Source: Rhizobium sp. CCGE 510
GTDB taxonomy: Bacteria > Pseudomonadota > Alphaproteobacteria > Rhizobiales > Rhizobiaceae
Assembly: GCF_000292525.1 (NCBI RefSeq)
Contig: NZ_AEYF01000001.1
Coordinates: 186,001-250,000 of the forward strand
DNA length: 64,000 bases
Reading direction: 5' to 3'
The first letter of the stretch is position 1; each line of letters opens with the position of its first letter. Below the pieces are notes generated by a model, which saw nothing but the letters and a program-made list of their open reading frames with translations, did not search any database and was not told where the DNA came from. This document shows positions 27,657-36,640 of this stretch, in pieces. The position numbers and the translations under genes are program-made.

Positions 27657-28433
27657 ATGAATACGCAGACAACGCCATCCCCGCAGTTTTATCTGACGGC
27701 TCCGGCTGCGTGTCCGTATCTGCCGCATGAGATGGAGCGTAAAGTGTTCACCCATCTGGTCGGCCCGCGCGCCGCCGAGATGAACGACATCCTGACGCAG
27801 GGCGGTTTCCGCCGCTCGCAGAACATCGCCTACCGCCCAGCCTGCGAATCCTGTCGCGCCTGCGTTTCCGTGCGCATTCTCGCCCAGGAATTCGAGCCGA
27901 CGAAATCGATGAAGCGGGTGCTTGCCGCCAACTCCGACGTCATCGCCACCGAATTTAGCGCCCAGCCTTCCAGCGAGCAATATTCGCTTTTCCGGCGCTA
28001 TCTCGATTATCGCCACCAGCAGGGCGGCATGTCCGACATGACCGTGCTCGACTATGCGATAATGGTCGAGGACACGCATGTGAACACGCGAATCGTCGAA
28101 TATCGCCGGCGTGAAGAAGGCTCCGGACTGGAGCAGCGGCCGAAGGGCGAGCTGCTTGGCGCCGCGCTGACCGACACGATGAGCGACGGGCTATCGATGG
28201 TCTATTCCTATTTCAATCCCGATCTCGAGCGGCGGTCGCTCGGCACCTTCATGATTCTCGACCACGTCCGGCGCACGAAGGCGCTCGGCCTGCCGCATGT
28301 CTATCTCGGCTATTGGGTTCAAGGATCGCGAAAAATGGACTACAAGACACGCTTCCAGCCGCAGGAACATCTGACGCCGCGCGGCTGGGAACGTTTCGAT
28401 CCCGCATCCATGCCCGAGAGCACCCACGACTAG
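27657..28433 (+). CDS. bpt: Leucyl/arginyl-tRNA-protein transferase (Bpt/Ate family)
   Basis: Attaches Leu (bacterial Bpt) to proteins with acidic N-termini, an N-degron step that marks them for ClpAP. The 258-residue protein carries the Cys cluster [16 protein letters not shown], the block [13 protein letters not shown] and the C-terminal [23 protein letters not shown] at 27657 ([13 protein letters not shown]) fits the family; an upstream ATG at 27609 would add 16 residues. The stop codon TAG is part of the left end of the repeat at 28430. Confidence 0.92.
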   Translation: MNTQTTPSPQFYLTAPAACPYLPHEMERKVFTHLVGPRAAEMNDILTQGGFRRSQNIAYRPACESCRACVSVRILAQEFEPTKSMKRVLAANSDVIATEFSAQPSSEQYSLFRRYLDYRHQQGGMSDMTVLDYAIMVEDTHVNTRIVEYRRREEGSGLEQRPKGELLGAALTDTMSDGLSMVYSYFNPDLERRSLGTFMILDHVRRTKALGLPHVYLGYWVQGSRKMDYKTRFQPQEHLTPRGWERFDPASMPESTHD

Positions 28434-28705
28434 AGCCTTTCCTGGTTAGATTGAAGCATTCTGCCGGAGCAGGTTTTCGTCAGGGCAGAGGCGATTGGCG
28501 ATGGGCATACCCCTTGGTACGTCCGAGCCGATCGCCTCTGATCCTGGCGGAAAGATGTCCCGGCCCTTCGGGTTGGCTGAAACGGGCCGTCTGATCGACC
28601 GGCCGGCTTGGCCGTAGCGCTTGGCTACGACGCGCGCCAGCCGGTCGACCATCCGACTCCGTTTAAGCCAACAGAATGATTCAATCTGACCAGGAAAGGC
28701 TCTAG
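28430..28705. repeat. RIME-like mosaic element with 34-bp terminal inverted repeats
   Basis: The ends are CTAGAGCCTTTCCTGGTTAG... and its complement, matching at 32 of 34 positions (28430-28463 against 28672-28705). Two internal inverted repeats are present: CAGAGGCGATTGGC against GCCGATCGCCTCTG (about 28486-28540) and GATCGACCGGCCGGC against CCAGCCGGTCGACC (about 28594-28650). It fills the whole gap between bpt and the transporter gene, includes the bpt stop codon, and supplies AGGAAAGG as SD for the next gene. No protein is encoded. I recognise the wording as a common Rhizobium dispersed repeat. Confidence 0.88.
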
Positions 28706-29590
28706 ATGTTCCCCACCGCTCTTTCCGATCATCGGAACGGCCTGCTGCTGACGGCGATCGGCGGTCTGGCGCTTTCCATGGATATTCCGCTCGTCCGCCT
28801 TGGCGATGGCGACATTTGGTCGGTCCTGGGAACGCGAAGCGCGGCCACGGTTCTCGCCACGCTCGTCATCCTTGGCGCAATCCGTGTTGCCTCGGGCAAT
28901 TGGCCGGTCCTCGTTCCGGGGCGAGCCGGCCTGCTCGCCGGTCTGCTCTACGGCCTTTCGTCCCACACTTTCGTGCTCGCCATCTTCAACACGACCACAG
29001 CCAATGTCGTCTTCATCGTCGCCTTCAACCCGATGTTCGGGGCGCTTCTTTCCTGGTCTTTCCTCAAGGAGAAGCCGCAAGCCGCAACGCTGATCGCCAT
29101 GCTGTTCATGATCTTCGGCGTCGGGCTGATCGTGCATGAAGGGCTTTCCAGCGGCCATTTTTTCGGCGACGCCATGGCGCTTCTCAGCGCGCTTATTCTT
29201 GCCGCAGCCATCACAATCGGCCGGGCCTCGCGCCGGGAAATGGGCTTCGTGCCACTGCTTGCCGCCATCCTGCCGGCTGCGCTCGGTCTCGCGCAAGCTC
29301 TGCCCTCAGGGCTTTCCATCGCCCATCCCGGCTGGATCCTCTTCAATGGCGCCATCGTGATGCCCGTCGCCTTCTGGTGCCTTGCGACCGGGCCGCGCTA
29401 CCTCTCCGCCCCTGAAGTCGGCATGTTCTACCTGCTCGAAACCGTGCTCGCCCCGATCTGGGTCTGGCTGATCTTTTCGGAAACGCCGGCGACGATGACA
29501 CTCGTCGGTGGCGGCATCCTGACGTCGGCTATCGCCGGGCATTGTTCCTGGATGGTGTGGGGAAGAAGCATCAGGCGGTTGGCGGAATAG
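28706..29590 (+). CDS. EamA/DMT-family transporter
   Basis: A 294-residue protein with about ten hydrophobic segments in two EamA repeats. Family wording includes NVVFIVAFNPMFGALLSW and LKEKPQAATLIAMLFMIFGV in the first half, and LSAPEVGMFYLLETVLAPIW in the second. It is a presumed drug/metabolite exporter, substrate unknown. The start codon follows directly on the right end of the repeat element, whose AGGAAAGG serves as SD. Confidence 0.88.
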   Translation: MFPTALSDHRNGLLLTAIGGLALSMDIPLVRLGDGDIWSVLGTRSAATVLATLVILGAIRVASGNWPVLVPGRAGLLAGLLYGLSSHTFVLAIFNTTTANVVFIVAFNPMFGALLSWSFLKEKPQAATLIAMLFMIFGVGLIVHEGLSSGHFFGDAMALLSALILAAAITIGRASRREMGFVPLLAAILPAALGLAQALPSGLSIAHPGWILFNGAIVMPVAFWCLATGPRYLSAPEVGMFYLLETVLAPIWVWLIFSETPATMTLVGGGILTSAIAGHCSWMVWGRSIRRLAE

Positions 29591-29650
29591 GCGTTGTCGC
29601 CTGCCCATCCCTCATGTTATAACTCCGTTACCACACCAGAGGATGAAGAA

Positions 29651-29872
29651 ATGAACGTGACAATCCGGAAGATCGGCAATTCCGAGGGAATTATCATCTC
29701 CAAGGAGGTCCTCGACCGGCTTGGATTGAAAACCGGTGATTCACTGGAAATGCAGGTTGAAAACGGCGGCATCACTTTGAAGCCGACTGACGAGGATTTG
29801 TCGCGTCAGCTCGAGACCGCACGATACTTCATGGACAAGTATAAGGTCGCTTTGAAAAAACTCGCCGAATAA
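29651..29872 (+). CDS. AbrB/MazE-type antitoxin
   Basis: A 73-residue protein with the swapped-hairpin AbrB domain: MNVTIRKIGNSEGIIISKEV then LGLKTGDSLEMQVENGGI. A short charged helix follows at the C-terminus, expected to bind the toxin. GAGGATGAAGAA precedes the ATG at 29651. The stop codon overlaps the start of the Doc-like toxin gene (TAATG), which supports a toxin-antitoxin operon, probably autoregulated by the AbrB domain. Confidence 0.88.
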   Translation: MNVTIRKIGNSEGIIISKEVLDRLGLKTGDSLEMQVENGGITLKPTDEDLSRQLETARYFMDKYKVALKKLAE

Positions 29873-30261
29873 TGGCCTTCAAATTCCTGACGAGGCCCTT
29901 GGTGGAGAGCCTGCAGAAAATGCAGATCGATCGCTTTGGCGGACTTGCTGGATTGCGTGACGAAGGCGCGCTGGAGTCTGCTCTCGGCCGGCCGATGCAC
30001 AAGGCGCATTATGGCTGCGACGACGTCATCGAACTCGCCGCCGCCAATCTTTTCGGCCTTGCCCGTAACCACGCCTTCGTCGACGGCAACAAGCGGATCG
30101 CGATCGTAACCGCAGGTGTTTTCCTGCTCGAAAACGGCTACGAGATCGAAACGACCGATGCCAATCTCTACGCCTTCGTGCTTGCCGTCGCCGCCGGCGA
30201 GATCGATGAAGAAGGGGCGACGCGCTTCCTTCGCGACTTCAGCGTCCCGCTCAACCCGTAG
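29872..30261 (+). CDS. Doc-like (Fic/DOC family) toxin
   Basis: A 129-residue protein with the Doc variant of the Fic motif, HAFVDGNKRIAIV (His67, Asp71, Lys74, Arg75). Doc toxins phosphorylate EF-Tu and stop translation in P1 and related systems; activity here is inferred. GLRDEGALESALGRP and the C-terminal helix also fit the family. It is coupled to an AbrB-type antitoxin rather than Phd. The last 11 bp overlap the convergent AHSA1-like gene. Confidence 0.9.
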   Translation: MAFKFLTRPLVESLQKMQIDRFGGLAGLRDEGALESALGRPMHKAHYGCDDVIELAAANLFGLARNHAFVDGNKRIAIVTAGVFLLENGYEIETTDANLYAFVLAVAAGEIDEEGATRFLRDFSVPLNP

Positions 30262-30709
30262 CCTTCATCTGCTGCTGTTCCAGCTCCCTGCCAAGCCCTG
30301 CGACCACGTGTGCCCAGCCGCGCCGGGTCTTCTCCTCGTGTTCGGCCCATTCGGCGCACATTTCGTGGGTCAGCGTCAGACGGCTGCCGCCGCCGAGAGG
30401 CTCGATGTTGATTTCGACGCGGTCGCAATTATGATCATGCTCTTCGACGGAGAAGCTGAAGACCATGCGTTGTGGACGCTTCAGCTCCAGGAAGACGCCC
30501 TGGTGAAAGGCGTCGCCTGTGGGGCGGCGGTCGACGACGAAGAAACGACCGCCGACATGCGGATCGATATCGGCGCGGATGACATGACCGTCGTCGGTGG
30601 CAAACAGGAAGCGGCGGGCGATTTCAGGGTTGAGCCAGGCGTCGTACACCACAGAGGGCGGCACCCTGTAGGTGTGGCTCACATGCACTTTGATGGTGCT
30701 GGCGGGCAT
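30251..30709 (-). CDS. SRPBCC/AHSA1-domain protein
   Basis: A 152-residue START-like fold protein of the Aha1-C-terminal group: VSHTYRVPPSVVYDAWLNPE at the N-terminus, DPHVGGRFFVVDRRP in the middle and the final helix with EKTRRGWAHVVAGLGRELE. Members bind hydrophobic ligands, and their biological role is usually unclear. Strong SD (CGGAGGAAAATCG before ATG). It is tail-to-tail with the Doc toxin gene, overlapping by 11 bp. Confidence 0.85.
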   Translation of the reverse strand: MPASTIKVHVSHTYRVPPSVVYDAWLNPEIARRFLFATDDGHVIRADIDPHVGGRFFVVDRRPTGDAFHQGVFLELKRPQRMVFSFSVEEHDHNCDRVEINIEPLGGGSRLTLTHEMCAEWAEHEEKTRRGWAHVVAGLGRELEQQQMKATG

Positions 30710-30918
30710 CGATTTTCCTCCGGTAAGGGCGCGCGCACTTCTCCAGTGCCATTTCGCCCGCCTGCGAAAACCGGCCTTATCCTATTTTTGCTGACAGGAA
30801 TTAGATAGAGGATTTGCCACGCCCGCCAAGAGCAAGGCACAGAAATATAATTCCTCTAATCGGTACCGATCTAAAGAATTAGACAGTAAATCAAAGCGTT
30901 ACGGCAAGGCGTCTCGCC

Positions 30919-33174
30919 TCAGCCGGCAAATTTACCGCTGCGCGGAAAACCCTTCGGCACAGTGCGGCCGGCGGTGGCGCGGTCGGACAGCCACTCGGCA
31001 AGCTCATCCTTGTTCTTCGTGAAGGTGCGGCCGGCGCTGTCTTCCCAGACGAGACCGTTTGCGATCGCAAAGCAGCGGACGTCGGAAATGCCGCCATCCT
31101 TGTAGCGCTGCAGACGCACGCCCTTGCCGCGCGACATTTCCGGCACCTGCGCCAAGGGGAAGACCAGCAGCTTGCGGTTTTCGCCGACGACGGCGACATG
31201 ATCGCCACCAACGGGCACGAGCAGCTGGGTTTCCTCGGGCAGCGCGACATTCATGATCTGCTTGCCCTTGCGGGTATTGGCGACCAGTTCGGCCTCCGGA
31301 ACGATGAAGCCGTTGCCGGCCGTCGAGACGATCAGCTGTTTGCGCGAGGGATCGTGGACGAAAGCCGTCAGCACCGCCTGGTCGTTGTCCATGTCGATGA
31401 TGATGCGCAGCGGCTCGCCGTGACCGCGACCGCCAGGCAGCTTGTCGCCGCCGAGCGTAAAGGCCTTGCCGCCTGTGGTGACGATCAGGATCTTGTCCGT
31501 CGTCTGCGCCGGGAAGGCCAGCTTCAAGCCGTCGCCCTCCTTGAAGGTCAGCGTCGCCGTATCGGCGATATGGCCCTTCAGCGCGCGGATCCAGCCCTTT
31601 TCGGAAATGACGACGGTAATCGGTTCCTTCTCGATCATCGCCTGCTGGATTGCTTCCTCGTCGGCTTCGGGCGCATCGGCAAACTGGGTGCGGCGGCGAC
31701 CGACCTCGGTCGCCTTGGCAAATTTCTTCTTCACTTCGCCGATTTCCCAGGCGACCGTCTGCCATTGCTTGTCGTCGGAGGCGAGCAGCGCCTCGATCTC
31801 ACCTTTTTCCTTGGTGAGTTCGTCGAATTCCTTGCGGATTTCGAACTCTTCGAGCTTGCGCAAGGCGCGCAGCCGCATGTTGAGGATCGCTTCGACCTGA
31901 ATCTCGCTGAGATCCCAGCGCGCCATCATCACCGGCTTCGGCTCATCCTCCTCGCGGATGATCTTGATCACCTCGTCGATGTTGAGATAGGCGATCAGAA
32001 GGCCGCTGAGGATTTCCAGGCGCCTTTCGATCGCCGCCAGGCGGAAGCGCGAGCGGCGCTGCAGGACCTCGCGGCGGTGATCCAGCCACTCCTTCAGCAC
32101 TTCGTTCAGCGCCATGACCCGCGGGATGCGGCCCATGGACAGCACGTTCATGTTGAGTGGGAAGCGGTTTTCGAGCTCGGTCAGCTTGAACATCGATTCC
32201 ATCAGGATCGTCGGATCGACGCTACGGGTCTTCGGCACCAGGACAACGCGGATGTCCTCGGCCGATTCGTCGCGGATATCTTCCAGCAGCGGCAGCTTGC
32301 GGGCGATCAGCAGCTCGGCGATCTTCTCGATCAGCCGCGATTTCTGCACCTGGAAGGGAATTTCGGTGATGATGATCTGGTAGCCGCCACGGCCGAGATC
32401 TTCAGTCTGCCATTTTGCCCGCACGCGGAAACCGCCGCGGCCGGTGCGATAGCTCTCGATGATGCTGTCGCGGCTGTCGATGATGATGCCGCCTGTGGGG
32501 AAATCCGGGCCGGGAATGAATTCGACGAGCTTTTCGACGGTCGCATCGGGATGTTTGATCAGATGCAGGGCGGCGTCGCAAAGCTCGTGGGCATTGTGCG
32601 ACGGGATCGAGGTCGCCATGCCGACGGCGATGCCGGAGGAGCCGTTGGCGAGCAGGTTCGGGAAGGCGCCGGGCAGGACGACCGGCTCGGAATTCGACTC
32701 ATCATAGGTGTCGCGGAAATCGACGGCATCCTGATCGATGCCTTCGAGCAGCAGTTCGGAAACCGCCGTCATCTTCGATTCGGTGTAACGCATGGCGGCG
32801 GGGCTGTCGCCATCGATATTGCCGAAATTGCCCTGGCCGTTGACCAGCGTGTAGCGCTGCGAGAAATCCTGGGCGAGACGGGCAAGCGCGTCGTAGATCG
32901 ACTGGTCGCCGTGCGGATGGTAGTTACCCATCACCTCGCCGACGATCTTGGCGCATTTCCTGAAGGCCGAAGTCGGCCTGAGCCCCATCTCGTTCATCGC
33001 ATAGACGATGCGGCGGTGAACGGGCTTCAGCCCGTCGCGCACGTCAGGCAAAGCGCGGTGCATGATGGTCGACAGCGCATAGGCGAGATAACGCTGCTCG
33101 AGCGCCGCCTTGAGGTCGACCGGTTGGATGTGATCGTCGTCTCCGCCGGAAGGCGGTAAAATCTCTTGTCCCAT
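30919..33174 (-). CDS. parC: DNA topoisomerase IV subunit A
   Basis: Decatenates daughter chromosomes together with ParE. The 751-residue protein contains [17 protein letters not shown], the quinolone-determining region [16 protein letters not shown], and the catalytic Tyr130 in [10 protein letters not shown]. The C-terminal beta-pinwheel follows after about residue 500. The ATG at 33174 gives the usual N-terminus ([11 protein letters not shown]). It appears monocistronic. Confidence 0.97.
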   Translation of the reverse strand: MGQEILPPSGGDDDHIQPVDLKAALEQRYLAYALSTIMHRALPDVRDGLKPVHRRIVYAMNEMGLRPTSAFRKCAKIVGEVMGNYHPHGDQSIYDALARLAQDFSQRYTLVNGQGNFGNIDGDSPAAMRYTESKMTAVSELLLEGIDQDAVDFRDTYDESNSEPVVLPGAFPNLLANGSSGIAVGMATSIPSHNAHELCDAALHLIKHPDATVEKLVEFIPGPDFPTGGIIIDSRDSIIESYRTGRGGFRVRAKWQTEDLGRGGYQIIITEIPFQVQKSRLIEKIAELLIARKLPLLEDIRDESAEDIRVVLVPKTRSVDPTILMESMFKLTELENRFPLNMNVLSMGRIPRVMALNEVLKEWLDHRREVLQRRSRFRLAAIERRLEILSGLLIAYLNIDEVIKIIREEDEPKPVMMARWDLSEIQVEAILNMRLRALRKLEEFEIRKEFDELTKEKGEIEALLASDDKQWQTVAWEIGEVKKKFAKATEVGRRRTQFADAPEADEEAIQQAMIEKEPITVVISEKGWIRALKGHIADTATLTFKEGDGLKLAFPAQTTDKILIVTTGGKAFTLGGDKLPGGRGHGEPLRIIIDMDNDQAVLTAFVHDPSRKQLIVSTAGNGFIVPEAELVANTRKGKQIMNVALPEETQLLVPVGGDHVAVVGENRKLLVFPLAQVPEMSRGKGVRLQRYKDGGISDVRCFAIANGLVWEDSAGRTFTKNKDELAEWLSDRATAGRTVPKGFPRSGKFAG

Positions 33175-33409
33175 AGGTCCTGACTAGCCCAGAAGAGGCT
33201 GGCGGGCAAGGAATCCGGGGCATAGCAGCTGTGGATGAAGTCTTGGCACCGACATCAAAGGATGAGACAAACGTTCCGCCGCAATTTGAACTTCGTTTGC
33301 CGTTCCTTTCAACGGAAATTTAGAAGTCCGCAAATATAAAGCAGGCCCAATCCGTAGTAGCGTAACTGCAGATTTCCAACCGCCATCACGCCACCAGAGG
33401 AATCACCCC

Positions 33410-34597
33410 ATGAACTTTTACCGGACAACGCGGCTGATGCTGTCGGGCGCCGCCATTTTCTCGCTCGCCGGCTCGGCATTCGCTCTCGATGGCACCGATC
33501 TCTTGAAGAAGATCAATGCCGCCTATGCCGCCCAGGGCGGGACGATTGCGGCTGAGGCCGTCGATATCGACGGCACGACCGTGACGTTGAAGAATGTCAC
33601 CGTCAAGCCGACCGGCGGCGAAAGCCTGCCGATCGGCGAAATCACCCTTTCCGGCGTCGAAGAAGACGAAGATGGCGGCTATTACATCGAAGAAGCGGCC
33701 TTCCCCGATATCAACAAAACGCAAGACGGCGTGACCGTCACGGCGCAGGAGCTGACGCTCGGCGGCATCTCCGTGCCGGCAACGCCGGGCGGCGACACGC
33801 TCGACACGATGATGCTCTATGAAACCGCCCATACCGGCCCCGTGAAGGTGGTCAAGGACGGGGCGGAAGTGTTCTCGCTGCTCGAAACCAACATGAACCT
33901 GACGCTGCGCGAAGACGAATCCGGCTTCGATTTCGACGGCGCCTTCAAAAGCATGAAGGCCGATCTCACCAAAACCGAGGATGCGCAGAGCAAGGACGCG
34001 ATCGAGAAGCTCGCCCTGCAGCACGTCCAGGGCGACATCACCATGAAGGGCGCCTGGGAACTCGGCCCCGGCACGATCGACGTCTCGGAATTCGCCTTCG
34101 ACTTCACCAACGTCGGCAAGCTGAACCTCGGCTTCAAGATCTCGGGCTACACGATGGCCTTCATGAAATCGATGCAGGATGCGATGAAGGAATCCGAAGC
34201 TGGTGCGGACAAGGACCAGTCGCAGCAGGCGCTGGGCCTCGCCATGCTCGGCCTGATGCAGCAGCTGTCCTTCGAAGCCGCGCAGGTGCGTTTCGAAGAC
34301 GCCTCGATCACCAAGCGCGCGCTGGATTATGCTGGCTCGCAGCAGAACATGTCGGGCAAGCAGATGGCGGATTCGCTGAAGGCGATGACGCCGATCATGC
34401 TGGCGCAGCTCAACATCCCGGAATTGCAGAATGCCGTTTCGGCAGCGGTCAACACCTTCCTCGACGATCCGAAGAGCTTGACCGTCAAGGCCGCTCCGGA
34501 AAAGCCGGTGCCGTTCCCGACGATCGTCGGTGCTGCCATGGGCGCTCCGAACACGCTGCCGCAAGTGCTCGGCGTCAAGGTTTCGGCCAACGACTGA
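33410..34597 (+). CDS. Periplasmic protein of unknown function
   Basis: A 395-residue protein with a Sec signal peptide (MNFYRTTRLMLSGAAIFSLA..., cleavage near AFA at about 26). The mature part is acidic and consists of alternating beta-like segments, for example GTTVTLKNVTVKPTGGE and VTVTAQELTLGGISVP. Cysteines are absent. I know it only as a conserved rhizobial hypothetical protein; the pattern recalls AsmA/DUF945-like periplasmic proteins, but I cannot assign it. A strong terminator follows at 34617. It faces away from parC and is convergent with the TetR gene. Confidence 0.75.
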   Translation: MNFYRTTRLMLSGAAIFSLAGSAFALDGTDLLKKINAAYAAQGGTIAAEAVDIDGTTVTLKNVTVKPTGGESLPIGEITLSGVEEDEDGGYYIEEAAFPDINKTQDGVTVTAQELTLGGISVPATPGGDTLDTMMLYETAHTGPVKVVKDGAEVFSLLETNMNLTLREDESGFDFDGAFKSMKADLTKTEDAQSKDAIEKLALQHVQGDITMKGAWELGPGTIDVSEFAFDFTNVGKLNLGFKISGYTMAFMKSMQDAMKESEAGADKDQSQQALGLAMLGLMQQLSFEAAQVRFEDASITKRALDYAGSQQNMSGKQMADSLKAMTPIMLAQLNIPELQNAVSAAVNTFLDDPKSLTVKAAPEKPVPFPTIVGAAMGAPNTLPQVLGVKVSAND

Positions 34598-34616
34598 TCG
34601 ACTGGTTTCATTGTTG

Positions 34617-34650
34617 AAGGGCCCGGCAGTTTCCGCTGCCGGGCCTTTTT
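34617..34650 (+). terminator. Rho-independent terminator
   Basis: AAGGGCCCGGCAG / CTGCCGGGCCTTTTT stem with loop TTTCCG, 20 bp after the stop codon of the gene at 33410. It could also act on the convergent TetR gene. Confidence 0.93.
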
Positions 34651-34655
34651 CATTT

Positions 34656-35288
34656 TCAGGCACGGTGGCGGGCGACCTCGGCGATAGCGAGGGCTGCGAT
34701 ATCGAGTAATTCCTCATGGGACGCTCCGTCCCTCGCCTGCACCGACATCCCCTGGACGATAGCAGCTAGGAATCGCGCCAGAGCGCCGGCGTTGGTCCCG
34801 GCCTTGATATCGCCCTCACGGATGCCGCGCTCGATCCTGGCGGCGAAGCCATTCAGCGACTGCCGGCGCAGTGCCGCAACATGATTGGCAACGGCGTCGT
34901 TCTCGCTGGCGCAGTTCAGTACCGCCGTCGAAATCATGCAGCCTTTCGGATGCTCCGGCGCCGAAAAAATCGCGGCCGAGCCTCGCAATATGCGCTCGAA
35001 GGCGGAGACGGTGTCGATCGGCTCGGCAAGCGCCGAAAAAGTGTTGGCGCCCAGCCCTCGGTACTGCTGCAACGCCTCGCGATAGAGATCGGCCTTCGAG
35101 CTGAAGGCGGCATAAAGGCTTTGCGGCGTAATGCCCATGGCGGCAGTGAGATCGGCGATCGAGGCGCCCTCGTATCCGCGCGCCCAGAAGGTCTCTCGGG
35201 CGGCCGATAGAACTGTCTCTCGGTCGAAAGCCGGCGGGCGGCCGCGGCGGCGGGCGGGAGGATTTTTGACGTCGGCATTATTTTTCAC
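34656..35288 (-). CDS. TetR-family repressor
   Basis: A 210-residue regulator. The N-terminal helix-turn-helix reads FDRETVLSAARETFWARGYE, then IADLTAAMGITPQSLYAAF. The C-terminal ligand domain is of the TetR_C_16/YcdC-like style (GCMISTAVLNCASENDAV). GTG at 35288 is preferred (VKNNADVKNPPARRRGRPP); an ATG at 35339 in frame is the alternative. It is divergent from the serine hydrolase gene and shares with it a region with two inverted TCACAATGA sites, so it probably represses both genes. Confidence 0.88.
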   Translation of the reverse strand: MKNNADVKNPPARRRGRPPAFDRETVLSAARETFWARGYEGASIADLTAAMGITPQSLYAAFSSKADLYREALQQYRGLGANTFSALAEPIDTVSAFERILRGSAAIFSAPEHPKGCMISTAVLNCASENDAVANHVAALRRQSLNGFAARIERGIREGDIKAGTNAGALARFLAAIVQGMSVQARDGASHEELLDIAALAIAEVARHRA

Positions 35289-35344
35289 AATGATCACTCT
35301 AGAAATTCGGGGCGGCGTGCTATATTCAGGAACGGTCATTGTGA
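35285..35344. promoter_or_regulatory. Candidate TetR operator pair
   Basis: TCACAATGA at 35285-35293 and its exact reverse complement TCATTGTGA at 35336-35344 lie between the divergent TetR and hydrolase genes. The identity extends one step further (TGATC against GGTCA). The left copy overlaps the proposed GTG start of tetR; the right copy is 20 bp before the hydrolase ATG. Confidence 0.6.
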
Positions 35345-35363
35345 TTATAGAAGGTTTAATCTG

Positions 35364-36533
35364 ATGAGTCTTCCCCTCGAAAAAGCAGAAGCCAACAGGC
35401 GTTCATCCCTCGGCGCAGCCGTCGATACGGCAATAGCCAGCGCGCTCGACGAAAAGCGGCTGGTCGGGACAGTCGTGCTCGTCGCCCGCGACGGAGAGAT
35501 CATTCATCGCCGCGCAGCCGGCCTCGCCGATCGCGAAAACCGTCTGGCGATGCGCGAGGACATGATTTTCAGGCTTGCCTCCATCACCAAGCCGATCGTC
35601 ACCATCGCCGCGATGCGGCTCGTCGAGCAGGCGAGAATCGGGCTCGACGACCCGGTGACCCGATGGCTGCCGGAGTTCCGGCCAAAGTTGCCCGACGGCA
35701 GCGAAGCCACCATTCGCCTCCGCCACCTGCTGACCCATACATCCGGTCTCGGCTATAGCTTCTCCGAAGAGGATGGTGGTCCCTATATCAGCGCCGGCAT
35801 TTCCGACGGCCTCGATCAACCGGGACTGCCACTCGCCGAAAATCTGCGGCGGATCGCCAGCGTGCCGCTGCGTTTTACGCCAGGCAGCGACTGGCAATAT
35901 TCCCTTGCCATGGATGTTCTCGGCGGCGTCATCGAGGCGGAAACCGGCGTGGCGTTGGAGGAGGCCGTTGCCGAACTGGTGACGAGACCGCTTGGACTCG
36001 CCGATACCGCTTTTTCGGTTCGTGACCGCAGCCGGCTGGCGGCCGCGTATATGGACGCGTCACCGGAACCGGCGCTGATGGGCGAGAATGCGCTGGTGAT
36101 GTCGCAGATGGGTCCCATCCGTTTCGCGCCGAACCGTATTTTCGACCCCTCCTCCTATCATTCCGGCGGCGGGGGCATGGCGGGAACGGCGGCTGACGTC
36201 CTTGCCGTGCTCGAAACCATCCGCAGGGGTGGTGGACCGCTGCTCTCTAACGAAACCGTGCGGATGATGATGACGGATCAGGCCGGCGGGTACCGCCAGC
36301 ACCACGAACCCGGCTCCGGCTTTGGCTTCGGCTGGTCTGTCATCACCGATCCGGCCGAGGCGGGCGTGCCCTTCCCCAAGGGCACGCTGAAATGGGGCGG
36401 CGTCTATGGTCATAGCTGGTTCATCGACCCGGTCAACGGCCTGACCGTCGTTGCGCTGACGAACACGACGCTGGAGGGCATGTGGGGCAAGTTCACGGTC
36501 GATCTACGCGAGGCGATCTACGCCGCATTGTGA
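35364..36533 (+). CDS. Serine hydrolase (class C beta-lactamase-like family)
   Basis: A 389-residue protein of the Pfam Beta-lactamase group, which includes esterases and D-aminopeptidases. The nucleophile motif SxxK is seen in RLASITKPIVT, the Tyr motif YxN-like in WQYSLAMDVLGG, and a C-terminal KTG-like region around KWGGVYGHSWF. There is no signal peptide, so it is likely cytoplasmic and not a true penicillinase. AGAAGG precedes the ATG. Expression is probably controlled by the divergent TetR protein. Confidence 0.87.
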   Translation: MSLPLEKAEANRRSSLGAAVDTAIASALDEKRLVGTVVLVARDGEIIHRRAAGLADRENRLAMREDMIFRLASITKPIVTIAAMRLVEQARIGLDDPVTRWLPEFRPKLPDGSEATIRLRHLLTHTSGLGYSFSEEDGGPYISAGISDGLDQPGLPLAENLRRIASVPLRFTPGSDWQYSLAMDVLGGVIEAETGVALEEAVAELVTRPLGLADTAFSVRDRSRLAAAYMDASPEPALMGENALVMSQMGPIRFAPNRIFDPSSYHSGGGGMAGTAADVLAVLETIRRGGGPLLSNETVRMMMTDQAGGYRQHHEPGSGFGFGWSVITDPAEAGVPFPKGTLKWGGVYGHSWFIDPVNGLTVVALTNTTLEGMWGKFTVDLREAIYAAL

Positions 36534-36541
36534 ACGACAGC

Positions 36542-36619
36542 AAAAAGCCCGACGATTTGAACTGCCCCTCGAAAGTTGGACAGCAACCTTCGGGGCAGTT
36601 CAGCGGTCGCCGGGCCTTT
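36542..36619. terminator. Large bidirectional hairpin between hydrolase gene and aspS
   Basis: The outer stem AAAAAGCCCGACGA / GTCGCCGGGCCTTT encloses an inner stem TGAACTGCCCC / GGGGCAGTTCA with a loop. It lies between two convergent genes. On the minus strand it ends in CGGGCTTTTT, which suits aspS termination. Confidence 0.8.
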
Positions 36620-36640
36620 GCATTGGGGATCAGACGATCC

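Noticed and set aside
28446..28652. Short minus-strand open frame inside the RIME-like element (MVDRLARVVAKRYGQAG...)
   Set aside because: This peptide is the chance translation of a dispersed repeat; there is no ribosome-binding context and the DNA constraint is palindromic, not coding.
31198..33159. 653-codon plus-strand open frame
   Set aside because: Mirror of parC; no recognisable protein features.
33386..34717. 443-codon minus-strand open frame
   Set aside because: Antisense to the secreted protein gene at 33410, which has a signal peptide, a plausible start and a matching terminator.
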